Assembly: GCA_028287745.1 (NCBI GenBank)
Contig: JAQBPB010000021.1
Coordinates: 1 to 64,000 of the forward strand
DNA from: Chloroflexota bacterium
GTDB lineage: Bacteria > Chloroflexota > Chloroflexia > Chloroheliales > Chloroheliaceae
DNA length: 64,000 bases
Direction: 5' to 3'
Shown: positions 17,083-25,583 of the stretch, piece after piece
How the letters are laid out: each line of letters starts with the position of its first letter
Position numbering within the stretch: position 1 is the stretch's first letter
Notes under the pieces: generated by a model
What the model saw: only the letters and a program-made list of their open reading frames with translations
Told to the model about the DNA's origin: nothing
Databases searched by the model: none
Program-made: the position numbers and the translations under genes

Positions 17083-18789
17083 ATGCAACACTTCAAAGTG
17101 CTGTCTTTGCTATCGTTATTTCTAGCCGGTTTAATGCTTAGCGTTTTTGAAGAGCCTCATACCGCCGGGGCTGCCGCCCCGATTCCGTTGCGCTGGTTCT
17201 ATTTTGTCAACGGCCGCTCAAATGCCGCCCTGCTGGCTAATTACAATAATATTGATATCATTTCGCCTGACTTTTACCGGCTCCAGGCGGATGGGACCAT
17301 TCGAGGCTCCAACCGAGCCGATGTCACTAACTTCGCCCGGTCCAAAGGCATTAAAGTAGTGCCAATGATCCAGAATGACCCATCTAAAGATGATTTTAAT
17401 AAACTTCTTTCGGACCCGGTCCAATTTAAAAGTATTATCGATACAATCGAAAAGCAGGTCGTTGAGAATAACTACGACGGCTACCAGATAGACTTTGAAG
17501 ACCTGAATAGCGACAGTGAAACCCTGTTAACCAACTTCATGGCCGAACTGGCTAAGCGGCTGCGCCCAAAAGGCAAGCTGGTGACTATGGCGGTTGTCTC
17601 GCGCACTTCCAATACCTTTAACGGCCAGTTTTCAGCCGCCTATAACTACGCCAACCTGGCTCCTCACCTGGATATGGTCACCATTATGACCTATGACTAT
17701 TCCTATTCGAGCAGTGCGCCGGGACCGGTCGCGCCGGTTAACTGGCAGGAAAGGGTGTTGAAGTATGCCATTCCGCTGTTTGGCGCCAATAAAATATTAC
17801 TGGGTATTCCCTTTTACGGCTACGACTGGAACCTGACCAAACGCCAGACCGATAAAACTGTCACGGCTAACAGCCGGGGCTACGATGATACGCTCAAGTT
17901 GGGCGCCGAGAATAACGGCACCTTCGGCTATGACGCGGTATCCCAGAGCCCCTACCTGAACTACACCAAAGATAACGAGGAGCACCAGGTCTGGTTTGAA
18001 AACCCGCAATCGCTCCAGGCCAAATTCGACATGATGAAGCGGCAGCAGGTGCGCGGCTTTGCGGTCTGGCGACTGGGCTTCGAGGGTAAGGAATTCTGGC
18101 CGGTTATCAAAAATTTGGTAGTGCCGACCAAACGAGTAGCCCGCCCGGGGCCGGATACCAGTTACCGGGTGTACTACCAGCAGACCGGCCATACGCTTTC
18201 GAATGTCTTTAAGCGCTACTGGGATAAATACGGCGGCTTACCGCAGTTCGGCTACCCATGGACCGAAGAATTTGAAGAACTTTCGCCCAGTGAGCCGGGC
18301 AAAAGCTTTACCGTCCAGTATTTCGAGCGCAACCGCTTCGAGCATCACCCTGAATTCGCCGGGACGCAATATGAAGTGCTGCTGGGCTTACTGGGACGGC
18401 AAGTGACCGCCGGTCGCGAGTCGGAACCGCCCTTCAAGCGCGTCACGCCGGGGGCAGCGCCTTTGCTTAACCGGAACGGTACCCTGCTTTCAATCAAGAA
18501 CCTGCTTAACGCAGTAGAACGGCCTAAAATAAACTATTACCCTGAGACAGGGCATACCCTGGGTGGGGCTTTTAGAGATTACTGGGAGAAAAACGGCGGC
18601 CTGTCGATGTTCGGCTACCCTATCTCCGAGGAATTCGAGGAGCGAAACCCGTCCGATGGTAAGGTTTATACCGTCCAGTACTTTGAACGGAACCGTTTCG
18701 AGTTCCACCCGGAATTTGCCGGAACCAGGTACCAGGTCCTGATGGGCCTGCTGGGTAACCAGATTATGGCGGAAAAAGACTGGCTGTAA
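17083..18789 (+). CDS. Secreted GH18-type (YaaH-like) glycosidase with two Chloroflexota cell-surface modules
   Basis: The first 30 residues form a signal peptide. Residues 34-350 match the GH18 branch related to spore-germination YaaH/SleL: YDGYQIDFED (131-140) supplies the proposed catalytic Glu139, with Gln135 where many chitinases have Asp; MTYDYSYS and ILLGIPFYGYDW are further family blocks. Residues about 360-450 and 488-566 are two copies of a module with GHTL, GGL..FGYP, VQYFERNRFE and LLG. Likely target is peptidoglycan or chitin-like polymer, with the modules holding the enzyme at the surface. That target is inference. Confidence 0.8.
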   Translation: MQHFKVLSLLSLFLAGLMLSVFEEPHTAGAAAPIPLRWFYFVNGRSNAALLANYNNIDIISPDFYRLQADGTIRGSNRADVTNFARSKGIKVVPMIQNDPSKDDFNKLLSDPVQFKSIIDTIEKQVVENNYDGYQIDFEDLNSDSETLLTNFMAELAKRLRPKGKLVTMAVVSRTSNTFNGQFSAAYNYANLAPHLDMVTIMTYDYSYSSSAPGPVAPVNWQERVLKYAIPLFGANKILLGIPFYGYDWNLTKRQTDKTVTANSRGYDDTLKLGAENNGTFGYDAVSQSPYLNYTKDNEEHQVWFENPQSLQAKFDMMKRQQVRGFAVWRLGFEGKEFWPVIKNLVVPTKRVARPGPDTSYRVYYQQTGHTLSNVFKRYWDKYGGLPQFGYPWTEEFEELSPSEPGKSFTVQYFERNRFEHHPEFAGTQYEVLLGLLGRQVTAGRESEPPFKRVTPGAAPLLNRNGTLLSIKNLLNAVERPKINYYPETGHTLGGAFRDYWEKNGGLSMFGYPISEEFEERNPSDGKVYTVQYFERNRFEFHPEFAGTRYQVLMGLLGNQIMAEKDWL

Positions 18790-18800
18790 GATTCCAGACA

Positions 18801-18846
18801 AAAAAGCGGCCCTGGCGTTAAATTATTCGCCCGGGGCCGCTTTTTA
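18801..18846. terminator. Bidirectional intrinsic terminator
   Basis: AAAAAGCGGCCCTGGCG pairs imperfectly with CGCCCGGGGCCGCTTTTT. It serves the GH18 gene on the plus strand and the disordered-protein gene on the minus strand, which converge here. Confidence 0.85.
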
Positions 18847-18848
18847 AT

Positions 18849-19478
18849 TTAGCGGCTTCCGCCGGTTGAGTCGCGCGGGCTGAGGTCCATACCGTCAGTC
18901 CCAAGTTCGTTAAACTCGTTATCGCGGCCAGGAGTGCCCGAACCGGTTACACCGGAACCTGATAGTGGGCTGCTAAGGTCGGCCGCGTTATAGCTGGCCG
19001 TGTTGGTATTTGAAGTATTTCTTTCGTCCAGCCCTGAGCTTGTTTCAAGGCCGGTGTCTGCAATCCCGGTGCCAAAAGGCGTGCTGCCGACCGTCCCGGT
19101 GCCTCTATCCGAAGCGGTTCCCGGACCAGGGTAACTCCCGGCGCGGTCCGGCGGCATTCCGGCGCTGCTGGCGTTAGTATCCCGGAACGGGGTCCGGTCA
19201 TTTTGAGCGGTCCCGGCCGTGGAACCGGCGCCCATATTACCGGTGGCGGGCTGCGTACCAAATTGGCCCGGAATAGTCGGGCCGGTCCCGGCTGAATCAT
19301 TTATATCCGAGGCATCGGTCGCGTGATTATAATGAATCGTGTTATCACCGGCGGCTTGCCTGGCCTGTTCTGTTGAAGGAAACTCGTCCCGGCTTGTCCC
19401 ACTGCGCCCGGTGCTGCTGGCGCTTTCGGGGGCGCGATAACCAACTTCCTGGTCGTGATTCTCCCTTGATTCTTGCAT
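18849..19478 (-). CDS. Hypothetical intrinsically disordered Gly/Thr/Ser/Asp-rich protein
   Basis: A 209-residue protein with almost no hydrophobic clusters and a composition dominated by Gly, Thr, Ser, Ala, Asp and Pro, with short recurrent motifs such as TGSGTPG and DRGTGT. There is no signal peptide or membrane helix. AGGAAG lies at the right distance before the ATG, and the gene has its own terminator, so it is probably real. Such hydrophilic disordered proteins sometimes accompany desiccation or stress responses, but no family can be named. Confidence 0.65.
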   Translation of the reverse strand: MQESRENHDQEVGYRAPESASSTGRSGTSRDEFPSTEQARQAAGDNTIHYNHATDASDINDSAGTGPTIPGQFGTQPATGNMGAGSTAGTAQNDRTPFRDTNASSAGMPPDRAGSYPGPGTASDRGTGTVGSTPFGTGIADTGLETSSGLDERNTSNTNTASYNAADLSSPLSGSGVTGSGTPGRDNEFNELGTDGMDLSPRDSTGGSR

Positions 19479-19663
19479 AATTTTACTTCCTTTCGGGGTC
19501 GCCTCCGTGACAACCTCAAGTTATTTCTGGCAAAGATTGTGCCACCTGACATCCTAAACAGGACTTAAAGGTTATATGATCACAATGGGAAATAATTTAT
19601 AATTGCTTTAATGAATTAATCTAAAGCTCATTTTACTTGCTAAGAGGGTAAATTTAACCTATA

Positions 19664-19678
19664 CTTATAATTTATAAG
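19664..19678 (+). promoter_or_regulatory. Palindrome over a -10 like box upstream of the COG2865-type gene
   Basis: CTTATAATTTATAAG is a perfect 7+7 palindrome containing TATAAT at 19666-19671, 65 bases before the ATG. Its position suggests an operator, perhaps autoregulatory. No clear -35 box is seen. Confidence 0.35.
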
Positions 19679-19735
19679 GGCAAAACGTAAGTAAACCATC
19701 TGATACCCCTAGTTTATTAGCTCACATAGTGCTTG

Positions 19736-20848
19736 ATGGCTGAAAAAAAAGCGGTGCGTCTTAAAAATGAAGACGGGGCGAGTGCTGGTCCGGTAGAAAG
19801 CGCTCCTATCCCCGGCGCCACTTTCGCAGACCTTGATCCGGTAAAGGTAGCGGCCTATTTGGCTGTCCTGGAAGAAGAGTCGGATGACCGGACCAACAGC
19901 AGCGATAGTCCGGCCGCGCAAATGGCAGCACTGGGTTTACTGCGCCCGGTAGGCACCGACCCGAACGAGTTTATCCCCACTACCGCCGCCCTGCTGCTTT
20001 TCGGCAGGCAACCGGCCCGCTATCTACCCCAGGCCAGCGTAAAATTAGCCCACTTCCGGGGAACCGAAATAGATGGGCCGATTGTGGACCGCAAAGAAGT
20101 TTTTGGTACCCTGGATAAAATAATTGAAGATACTGCCCGGTTTGTCAGCAATAATATGCGCATTCCGGCCCGGATAGAAGGCATCTACCGCGAGGATATG
20201 CCGGAGTATCCCCTGGTCGCCGTCCGTGAGGCGATTACCAATGCCCTGGCGCACCGGGATTATGCGATCAGCGGCCAAAAAGTAACCGTGCGCGTTTTCG
20301 ATGACCGGCTGGAAGTCGAAAGTCCGGGCGGGTTAGCCGGGCCGGTAACCCTGGAAAACCTGGGCCAGAAACGCTACAGCCGCAACCCTTTACTGGCCCG
20401 CCTGATGTATGAACTGCGCCTGGTGGAAGAAATGGGCACCGGTATCCGCCGGATGCGCCGGGCGCTGGCCGAAATTGGCAGCCCCGCTCCGCGCTTTGAG
20501 ACTGACGCGACTTCTTTCATAGCCATCCTGCCTTCCCGGCCCCAGCCCGAACCGGTCGAGGAACACAAACCCGTAATTACGGTTAGAGGCGGGACCGCGC
20601 CGGTCTTTGAAATTAGCCAGGCTGACCGGCCCGAGTACTTTGCTTTACTGCAAGCCGGACTTAATGAGAGGCAGGCCCGGGGCCTGTTCTACGCCAAAGA
20701 ACGCGGCCGCCTGACCAACCGCGATTACCGCCAGGTCAACCCGGATATTACCGACGAAACCGCCCGCCTGGACCTGGTGGGCCTGGTCGACAAAGGGTAC
20801 TTGCTGCGGTTTGGCGACAAAAAAGGGGCCTCTTACCTGCCCCGTTAG
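19736..20848 (+). CDS. ATP-binding transcriptional regulator-like protein (COG2865, HATPase_c_4)
   Basis: Residues about 70-260 match the C-terminal region of proteins often annotated as RecG-related: TTAALLLFGRQPARYLPQASVKLAHFRGTE in outline, then the GHKL ATPase signature VREAITNALAHRDY, ESPGG, and MGTGIRRMRRAL. The C-terminal 80 residues look like a winged helix (DRPEYFALLQAGLNERQARGLF, RLTNRDYRQV). The usual N-terminal AlbA/Schlafen DNA-binding domain is missing; about 60 unrelated residues stand in its place. I chose the ATG at 19736 over the adjacent TTG at 19733. It is not a helicase. Its targets are unknown. Confidence 0.75.
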   Translation: MAEKKAVRLKNEDGASAGPVESAPIPGATFADLDPVKVAAYLAVLEEESDDRTNSSDSPAAQMAALGLLRPVGTDPNEFIPTTAALLLFGRQPARYLPQASVKLAHFRGTEIDGPIVDRKEVFGTLDKIIEDTARFVSNNMRIPARIEGIYREDMPEYPLVAVREAITNALAHRDYAISGQKVTVRVFDDRLEVESPGGLAGPVTLENLGQKRYSRNPLLARLMYELRLVEEMGTGIRRMRRALAEIGSPAPRFETDATSFIAILPSRPQPEPVEEHKPVITVRGGTAPVFEISQADRPEYFALLQAGLNERQARGLFYAKERGRLTNRDYRQVNPDITDETARLDLVGLVDKGYLLRFGDKKGASYLPR

Positions 20849-21013
20849 CAGCCTCCCGGACTCCTTTTCAACCCGGCCAACGAGTACTTTTCAGACCTAC
20901 CACAACCTTTTTTACCTGGTTTATTGTTTGTTTTTTTGATTTATTTTGCTTTTGTAGAAGCTTAAACTTAGCTTAGAAACAAACTAAAAACCAATCATAC
21001 CAGCTTCAAATAT

Positions 21014-21042
21014 TTGCCACGCTTGCATTGATAGGTTATAAT
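21014..21042 (+). promoter_or_regulatory. Near-consensus sigma70-type promoter
   Basis: TTGCCA (21014-21019) and TATAAT (21037-21042) are separated by exactly 17 bases. Transcription should begin near 21049, about 280 bases before the rodZ-like start. Confidence 0.75.
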
Positions 21043-21048
21043 CATGCC

Positions 21049-21176
21049 AAAGCTTCTACAGCGTAGAAGGAGCTGAATATTGTGTTGCTGTAAAGCTGCT
21101 CAGCTTACAGACCTTAGCTTAATTCTAAGCGGAACAGCAGGGAACCCAGGAGAAATCAACATTCCCAGGTTTTTTT
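21049..21176 (+). ncRNA. Candidate structured small RNA or attenuating leader upstream of rodZ
   Basis: Immediately after the promoter come three compact hairpins: CTTCTAC/GTAGAAG (21053-21069, 3-base loop), CTGTAA-GCT/AGCTTACAG (21088-21110, tetraloop and one bulged A) and CTTAG/CTAAG (21113-21129). A weak GGGAA/TTCCC stem (21140-21166) and seven T (21170-21176) follow, like a terminator or attenuator. It contains no ORF and matches no family I know. Whether it is a separate RNA or part of the rodZ leader is open. Confidence 0.45.
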
Positions 21177-21202
21177 AATTCTAGACTTTTGTTTATTCTT
21201 TT

Positions 21203-21296
21203 CCCTGACTGAGTTTTTTAAGGTCGAGCAAGAGTTTGTTTAGTCTGTCAGGGTAACCCTGTACGGAAAATAAGTTTTATTACTGAAGCAAACTCT
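21203..21296 (+). promoter_or_regulatory. Interleaved inverted repeats in the rodZ 5' leader
   Basis: CCCTGAC (21203-21209) can pair with GTCAGGG (21247-21253), while AGAGTTTG (21231-21238) can pair with CAAACTCT (21289-21296). The two stems interleave, so they could form a pseudoknot or alternative folds just before the ribosome binding site GGGGGAG. Confidence 0.4.
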
Positions 21297-21328
21297 GGAA
21301 AAGAAGGGATAAATAAGGGGGAGACCAC

Positions 21329-22660
21329 ATGCAAGGTAGCGAAGTACAAGAGTTAGGTCAATTGTTGCGTGAGGCGCGTGAGCGTAAAGGCGTGACCCTG
21401 GCTGATGCTCAACAAGCTACTAAAATTCGCTTGTCATTCCTTCAAGCACTGGAAAAAGAAGATTTTTCGGTTTTACCGCCCCCATTCTATATCCGGGGTT
21501 TTATTAAAACCTATGCGGTATACCTTAACCTGGAACCCCGCAGTACAGTCCAGCTTTTCGATGATATGCTGGAAAATACGCAGTCCAACCGTTTAAGCGA
21601 ACAGCAGATGCCACCTTCGGCCGACAGCGGCGGCCAGACTGCCCTGATTCCCCTGGAAGGCTTAAGCCAGGGTGAAGCTGACCTGGTAGTTAACAGCAAC
21701 GAACGGTTAAACTTGCAAGCCCTTCCACCGGCCAACCCGCCTACCCTTGTCAGCGGCCAGCGCCGTTCGACCGGTTTTATCCAGTCCTTTGAAAGTAATC
21801 CCATGGAAGGACCGGGGGCCGGGGGCTATTCTTCCCGGAAGTTAAACAGTTTAGGCCAGAATGACAAATATGTTTTAAAGTCGGTAATGCTTCCTACCGC
21901 CCGGGGCGCTTTCTACATGCCAAATTTCGTCCCAACTATCCTGGTAGTTATTATCGTACTGGCCGCCGCTTTGCTGATTTACCGGGGGATTTCCAACCAG
22001 CCTAAAGATAACACGCCCGCCCTTCTGGATGCGGTCACAGCTACGGTAGCGGCCGGAGGTTATCCTGGGCCGTATGCCATCACGCCTGACCCCAGCCTGG
22101 TAAGTATCCGGGCCACCCAGACCGCCGGTGACGCGGGCAGTATCATGAAAGCCCCGGCTTACTTCACGCCCGATGCCTCGGTAAAAGCCCTGGACCGGGT
22201 CGGGACAACCGGCGCCAATGCGACCCCGGCAACAGGGAACCGGACAACTGCAGCCGATACTGCGGCAACTACCCCGGCCCCACCGGCCCAGGCAGCTGCG
22301 CCTGCGCCTGCGCCCGCTCCTACGGTGCCGCCACCGCCACCGGCCCCAACCGCTACACCGACACCACCGCCTTCACCGACCCCGGTGCCTGACCCGATTA
22401 ATGTAGTGGTAACTATTTCGGATGTGGACCCTAAAGGCAGCTGGATAAGAATTACCGTGGATGACAAGGTGCAGGTTGAAAAGGTCGGCGCCCCTAACGA
22501 GACTTTTACTTTCCAGGGCCGTAAGGTCGCGGTCCGGGCCGGTAATCCCGGGGTAATTAAAGTTTCGGTAGACGGTGTAGATAAACCTTACACCACACCG
22601 CAGAGCGGAGTTATTACTCATACCTGGTTTGCCGGTGGCAAAGACCTGATTGAGAAATAA
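21329..22660 (+). CDS. rodZ: RodZ-like cytoskeletal/HTH membrane protein
   Basis: The N-terminal Cro/HTH_25 domain (residues about 8-80: LGQLLREARERKGVTLADAQQATKI in outline, then LEKEDFSVLPPPFYIRGFIKTYA) is diagnostic for RodZ, which links MreB to the elongation machinery. One membrane helix lies at about 201-223 (PTILVVIIVLAAALLIY). A long Ala/Pro/Thr-rich periplasmic or wall linker follows, then a C-terminal beta domain of DUF4115 type (VVVTISDVDPKGSWIRITVDD in outline). GGGGGAG precedes the ATG. The neighbour pgsA four genes on is a common rodZ partner in Firmicutes. No mreB is in the window. Confidence 0.85.
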   Translation: MQGSEVQELGQLLREARERKGVTLADAQQATKIRLSFLQALEKEDFSVLPPPFYIRGFIKTYAVYLNLEPRSTVQLFDDMLENTQSNRLSEQQMPPSADSGGQTALIPLEGLSQGEADLVVNSNERLNLQALPPANPPTLVSGQRRSTGFIQSFESNPMEGPGAGGYSSRKLNSLGQNDKYVLKSVMLPTARGAFYMPNFVPTILVVIIVLAAALLIYRGISNQPKDNTPALLDAVTATVAAGGYPGPYAITPDPSLVSIRATQTAGDAGSIMKAPAYFTPDASVKALDRVGTTGANATPATGNRTTAADTAATTPAPPAQAAAPAPAPAPTVPPPPPAPTATPTPPPSPTPVPDPINVVVTISDVDPKGSWIRITVDDKVQVEKVGAPNETFTFQGRKVAVRAGNPGVIKVSVDGVDKPYTTPQSGVITHTWFAGGKDLIEK

Positions 22661-22702
22661 CATAGACTAACGGCCTTAAAAAGATTATAATAGTGGACCA
22701 GG

Positions 22703-22731
22703 GCGGGCGAGTTTCTCAGCCCGCTTTTTTT
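22703..22731 (+). terminator. Intrinsic terminator after rodZ
   Basis: GCGGGC (22703-22708) pairs with GCCCGC (22719-22724), followed by seven T. A TATAAT at 22686-22691 just upstream may be a promoter for yajQ, in which case the hairpin would act within its leader. Confidence 0.75.
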
Positions 22732-22758
22732 AACAAATGTTGGCAGAGTGAGGTAAAA

Positions 22759-23250
22759 ATGGCTTCTAGTTTTTCTTTCGATGTAGTTTCGGAATTCGAC
22801 CGCCAGGAACTGGTAAACGTGATAGACCAGGCCAAGCGCGAGGTAACTACCCGGTTTGACCTCAAGGATACCAAGACCGAAATTGATCTTGAGGCTGAGC
22901 AAATTGTCATTAATACCGAAAATGAATTTGTCCTCGGGCAGGTTAAAGATCTCCTGACGACTAAAACGGTCAAACGCAACCTGTCCCTCAAAATTTTCGA
23001 CTTTCAAAAAGTTGAACCGGCTGCCAGCGGACGGGTGCGCCAGGTAATCAAGCTGAAAAAAGGTTTGAGCCAGGAACTGGCAAAACAGATAAGCAAATTG
23101 GTCCGGGATAGCTTTAAGAATTCCCAATCGCAAATACAGGGCGATGCTTTACGCGTGACCAGCAAGAGCAAGGATGAACTCCAGCAGATTATTACCCTGC
23201 TCAAAGGCAAAGATTTCCCGGTAGCCTTGCAGTTCACCAATTACCGTTAA
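22759..23250 (+). CDS. YajQ family nucleotide-binding protein
   Basis: The ATG at 22759, preceded by GAGG, gives 163 residues beginning MASSFSFDVVSEFDRQEL, the standard YajQ length and N-terminus; the frame's earlier opening at 22693 is ignored. The ferredoxin-like double domain shows TRFDLKDTKTEI, KIFDFQKVEPA and the C-terminal KGKDFPVALQFTNYR. Members bind cyclic di-GMP or RNA in some bacteria, and the role here is unknown. It stands between rodZ and rimO. Confidence 0.88.
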   Translation: MASSFSFDVVSEFDRQELVNVIDQAKREVTTRFDLKDTKTEIDLEAEQIVINTENEFVLGQVKDLLTTKTVKRNLSLKIFDFQKVEPAASGRVRQVIKLKKGLSQELAKQISKLVRDSFKNSQSQIQGDALRVTSKSKDELQQIITLLKGKDFPVALQFTNYR

Positions 23251-23406
23251 GTACGTTGAACGGGTAACATAAAAAGGCAAAGCAGATTATAAATTCCTGT
23301 ATTCTCCCTTTAACCCCTATTTTTCACCTGTTTACAGGCTAAACTTTCGTCGTTTTGCGTTTAACGTTACCCGTTTCACGTCCAGCGATTATTATGTAAG
23401 GATTTC

Positions 23407-24819
23407 ATGAGAAGTAACATCAAGTTAAATATTCCCACCCGGCGCCCTCACCTGGATAACAAATCTTTTTATTTGTTAACCCTGGGCTGTGATAAAAATA
23501 CGGTGGATAGCGAAGCCATCGGCCAGTTACTGAGCGGCTACGGCCTGCGCGAAACCTTGAAGCCGGAACGGGCCCAGCTTTTAATCGTCAATACCTGCGG
23601 CTTTATCGACTCGGCCACCCGCCAATCGCTGGATGCCCTGCAAGAACTGGCCGATGGCAAGCAAGCGGGCCAATCGCTAATCGCGGCTGGTTGTCTGGCT
23701 AGCCGGGCGGCCGAAATGATCCAGGCCGAAGTGCCGGGCGTGGACGGCGTCGTGGGCGCTTTGAAGTGGGATAGCTTCGGGCCGATGCTGACTAATCTTG
23801 GAATTGATATCGACAACGAAGCGGACAACAACCGGATTACCTACGGGTTATTGCGGCGCAAGAAAAAACAGGGGCCGACCTCTTATCTGAAAATTTCGGA
23901 TGGCTGCGACGCCGGTTGCGCCTTCTGCATTATTCCCCAGATGAAGGGCAAACACGCCAGCCGCCCGGTCGAGCATATTCTACGGGAAGTTCGCCAGTTA
24001 GCCGATAGCGGCGTTAAAGAAATTGTGCTGGTCGGCCAGGATACCACTTTCTACGGCCGCGACCTGGGCGTGCGGGACGGTACCGGTACTGCGACCTTGC
24101 TCAAGCAGTTGGCCGAAACCGCGCCCGAAGTATTATGGTTCCGGTTGATGTACGCCTACCCGCGTTTTGTCTCGCAGCCTCTGATCGAAACAATGGCGAG
24201 CCTGCCCCAGATGGCTCACTACATTGACATGCCACTGCAACACGCCCATAAAGCGACTTTGCGCCGGATGCGCCGCCCCAGCGACCAGTCGGAAACTTAC
24301 GGCACAATCGAAAGGCTGCGGGCGGCTATGCCTGACATCGCCATTCGCACGACCTTTATCGTGGGCTATCCGGGCGAAACCGAAGAAGAGTTCCAGTATT
24401 TATTAGATTTCATTGAAGAAATGAAATTTGATAACGTGGGCGCATTTAAATTTTCGCCCCAGGCCACCAGCCCGGCGGCTTTACAGGAAAACCCGGTCCC
24501 GGAAGAAGTAAAACAAGAACGCTACAACCGGCTTATGGCTTTGCAACAGCAAATTTCGATTAAAAAACAGCAAAGCTTGATTGGCCGGGAATTAGATGTT
24601 ATTGTAGAAGGTAGCGGTACGGTTGACTACAGCCCGCGCGACAGCCGGGAAATCTGGGTCGGACGCAGTTACCGCAGCGCCCCTGAAGTGGACGGCATGG
24701 TCTTTATCGAGCCACGCGCCGTAAAAGCCGGTTTCCCCCAGGGTCCACGGCCTTATACCGCCCGGGTCAAGATTACCGATGCAACTGAATATGACCTGTG
24801 GGGCAAACTAATAAGTTAG
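23407..24819 (+). CDS. rimO: Ribosomal protein uS12 methylthiotransferase
   Basis: A radical-SAM enzyme with two Fe-S clusters that adds a methylthio group to an aspartate of ribosomal protein uS12. The N-terminal UPF0004 domain has LGCDKNTVDSE, NTCGFIDSA and AAGCLASR, supplying the first cluster's cysteines. The radical-SAM motif is SDGCDAGCAFC with Cys167, 171, 174. MKGKHASRP and the C-terminal TRAM domain (SLIGRELDVIVEG, YTARVKITDATEYDLWG) complete it. The CDKN variant rather than CxKN-tRNA features separates it from MiaB. AAGGA precedes the ATG. pgsA follows after 9 bases. Confidence 0.92.
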   Translation: MRSNIKLNIPTRRPHLDNKSFYLLTLGCDKNTVDSEAIGQLLSGYGLRETLKPERAQLLIVNTCGFIDSATRQSLDALQELADGKQAGQSLIAAGCLASRAAEMIQAEVPGVDGVVGALKWDSFGPMLTNLGIDIDNEADNNRITYGLLRRKKKQGPTSYLKISDGCDAGCAFCIIPQMKGKHASRPVEHILREVRQLADSGVKEIVLVGQDTTFYGRDLGVRDGTGTATLLKQLAETAPEVLWFRLMYAYPRFVSQPLIETMASLPQMAHYIDMPLQHAHKATLRRMRRPSDQSETYGTIERLRAAMPDIAIRTTFIVGYPGETEEEFQYLLDFIEEMKFDNVGAFKFSPQATSPAALQENPVPEEVKQERYNRLMALQQQISIKKQQSLIGRELDVIVEGSGTVDYSPRDSREIWVGRSYRSAPEVDGMVFIEPRAVKAGFPQGPRPYTARVKITDATEYDLWGKLIS

Positions 24820-24828
24820 GAATAAAGA

Positions 24829-25539
24829 GTGCTAAAAGCTAACCTGCAAATAGCCAATCTGTTAAGCTGGTCCCGGATTCTATCAACGCCCATCGTAATG
24901 GGCCTGCTAATGCTTGCTGATTGGGCGCCTTCCTACCTTATTGCGGCCATACTTTTTACGGTGGCCGAAATTACCGACGTGCTGGATGGGTATTTTGCCC
25001 GGCGGCAGAAAAGCGTATCCAACCTGGGAATATTCCTGGACCTGACCGCCGATAAGCTTTTCACTGCCGGAGTGTTAGTCACCATGGTTGAGATGAATAT
25101 CATCTCAAGCTGGCTGGTAGCGATTATTCTTGGCCGGGAATTTTTGATTACCGGTATGCGAACTTATGCCGCTTCGGCCGGGGTAGTGATACCGGCCGGT
25201 AAGTGGGGCAAACGTAAGACCGTAATGACCGGCGTATCTTTGACCTGGCTGATTATCTGGGCCGACGCGGCCATGCGGCCCAACGGGTTGTTGAAAGGCT
25301 TGAACGACCTGGTCATTGCCGGTGACTTCCAGCCTTTCAAATGGTTCTTCCTGCTGGCCTGGCCGCTGGTCTACTTTATGGTTTTCCTGACCCTTTACTC
25401 CGGCTTTTTATACATGAAGGACGCCGCGCACCTTTTTAGCGAGCGCCCACCTGCCCCGTTAACACCTTCCAAACCGGTAGAGCCGCTGCCGCCCGGTGAC
25501 GAAGGCAAACCAGTTAAGGTTATTGAACCTTCCAAATAA
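24829..25539 (+). CDS. pgsA: CDP-diacylglycerol-glycerol-3-phosphate 3-phosphatidyltransferase
   Basis: An integral membrane CDP-alcohol phosphatidyltransferase that makes phosphatidylglycerol phosphate. The catalytic motif DG-x2-AR-x8/9-G-x3-D-x3-D is present as DGYFARRQ, then LGIFLDLTAD. NLLSWSRILSTPIVMGLL is the typical first helix and GREFLITGMRTYA a conserved cytoplasmic block. The start is a GTG with AGGAAT just upstream, 9 bases after rimO, so the two form an operon. The C-terminus has a Pro-rich tail of about 40 residues beyond the usual end. Confidence 0.9.
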   Translation: MLKANLQIANLLSWSRILSTPIVMGLLMLADWAPSYLIAAILFTVAEITDVLDGYFARRQKSVSNLGIFLDLTADKLFTAGVLVTMVEMNIISSWLVAIILGREFLITGMRTYAASAGVVIPAGKWGKRKTVMTGVSLTWLIIWADAAMRPNGLLKGLNDLVIAGDFQPFKWFFLLAWPLVYFMVFLTLYSGFLYMKDAAHLFSERPPAPLTPSKPVEPLPPGDEGKPVKVIEPSK

Positions 25540-25583
25540 ACCTCTCAAGGTAAAGTCCTGGTCGGAACCAGGCAGGTGCCATT

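Noticed and set aside
19736..20848. RecG-type DNA helicase
   Set aside because: No helicase motifs are present; only the GHKL-type ATPase region of COG2865 proteins, which are often mislabelled RecG.
22159..22467. 102-codon minus-strand ORF, Gly/Val/Ala-rich
   Set aside because: Antisense reading of the Pro/Thr/Ala linker of rodZ.
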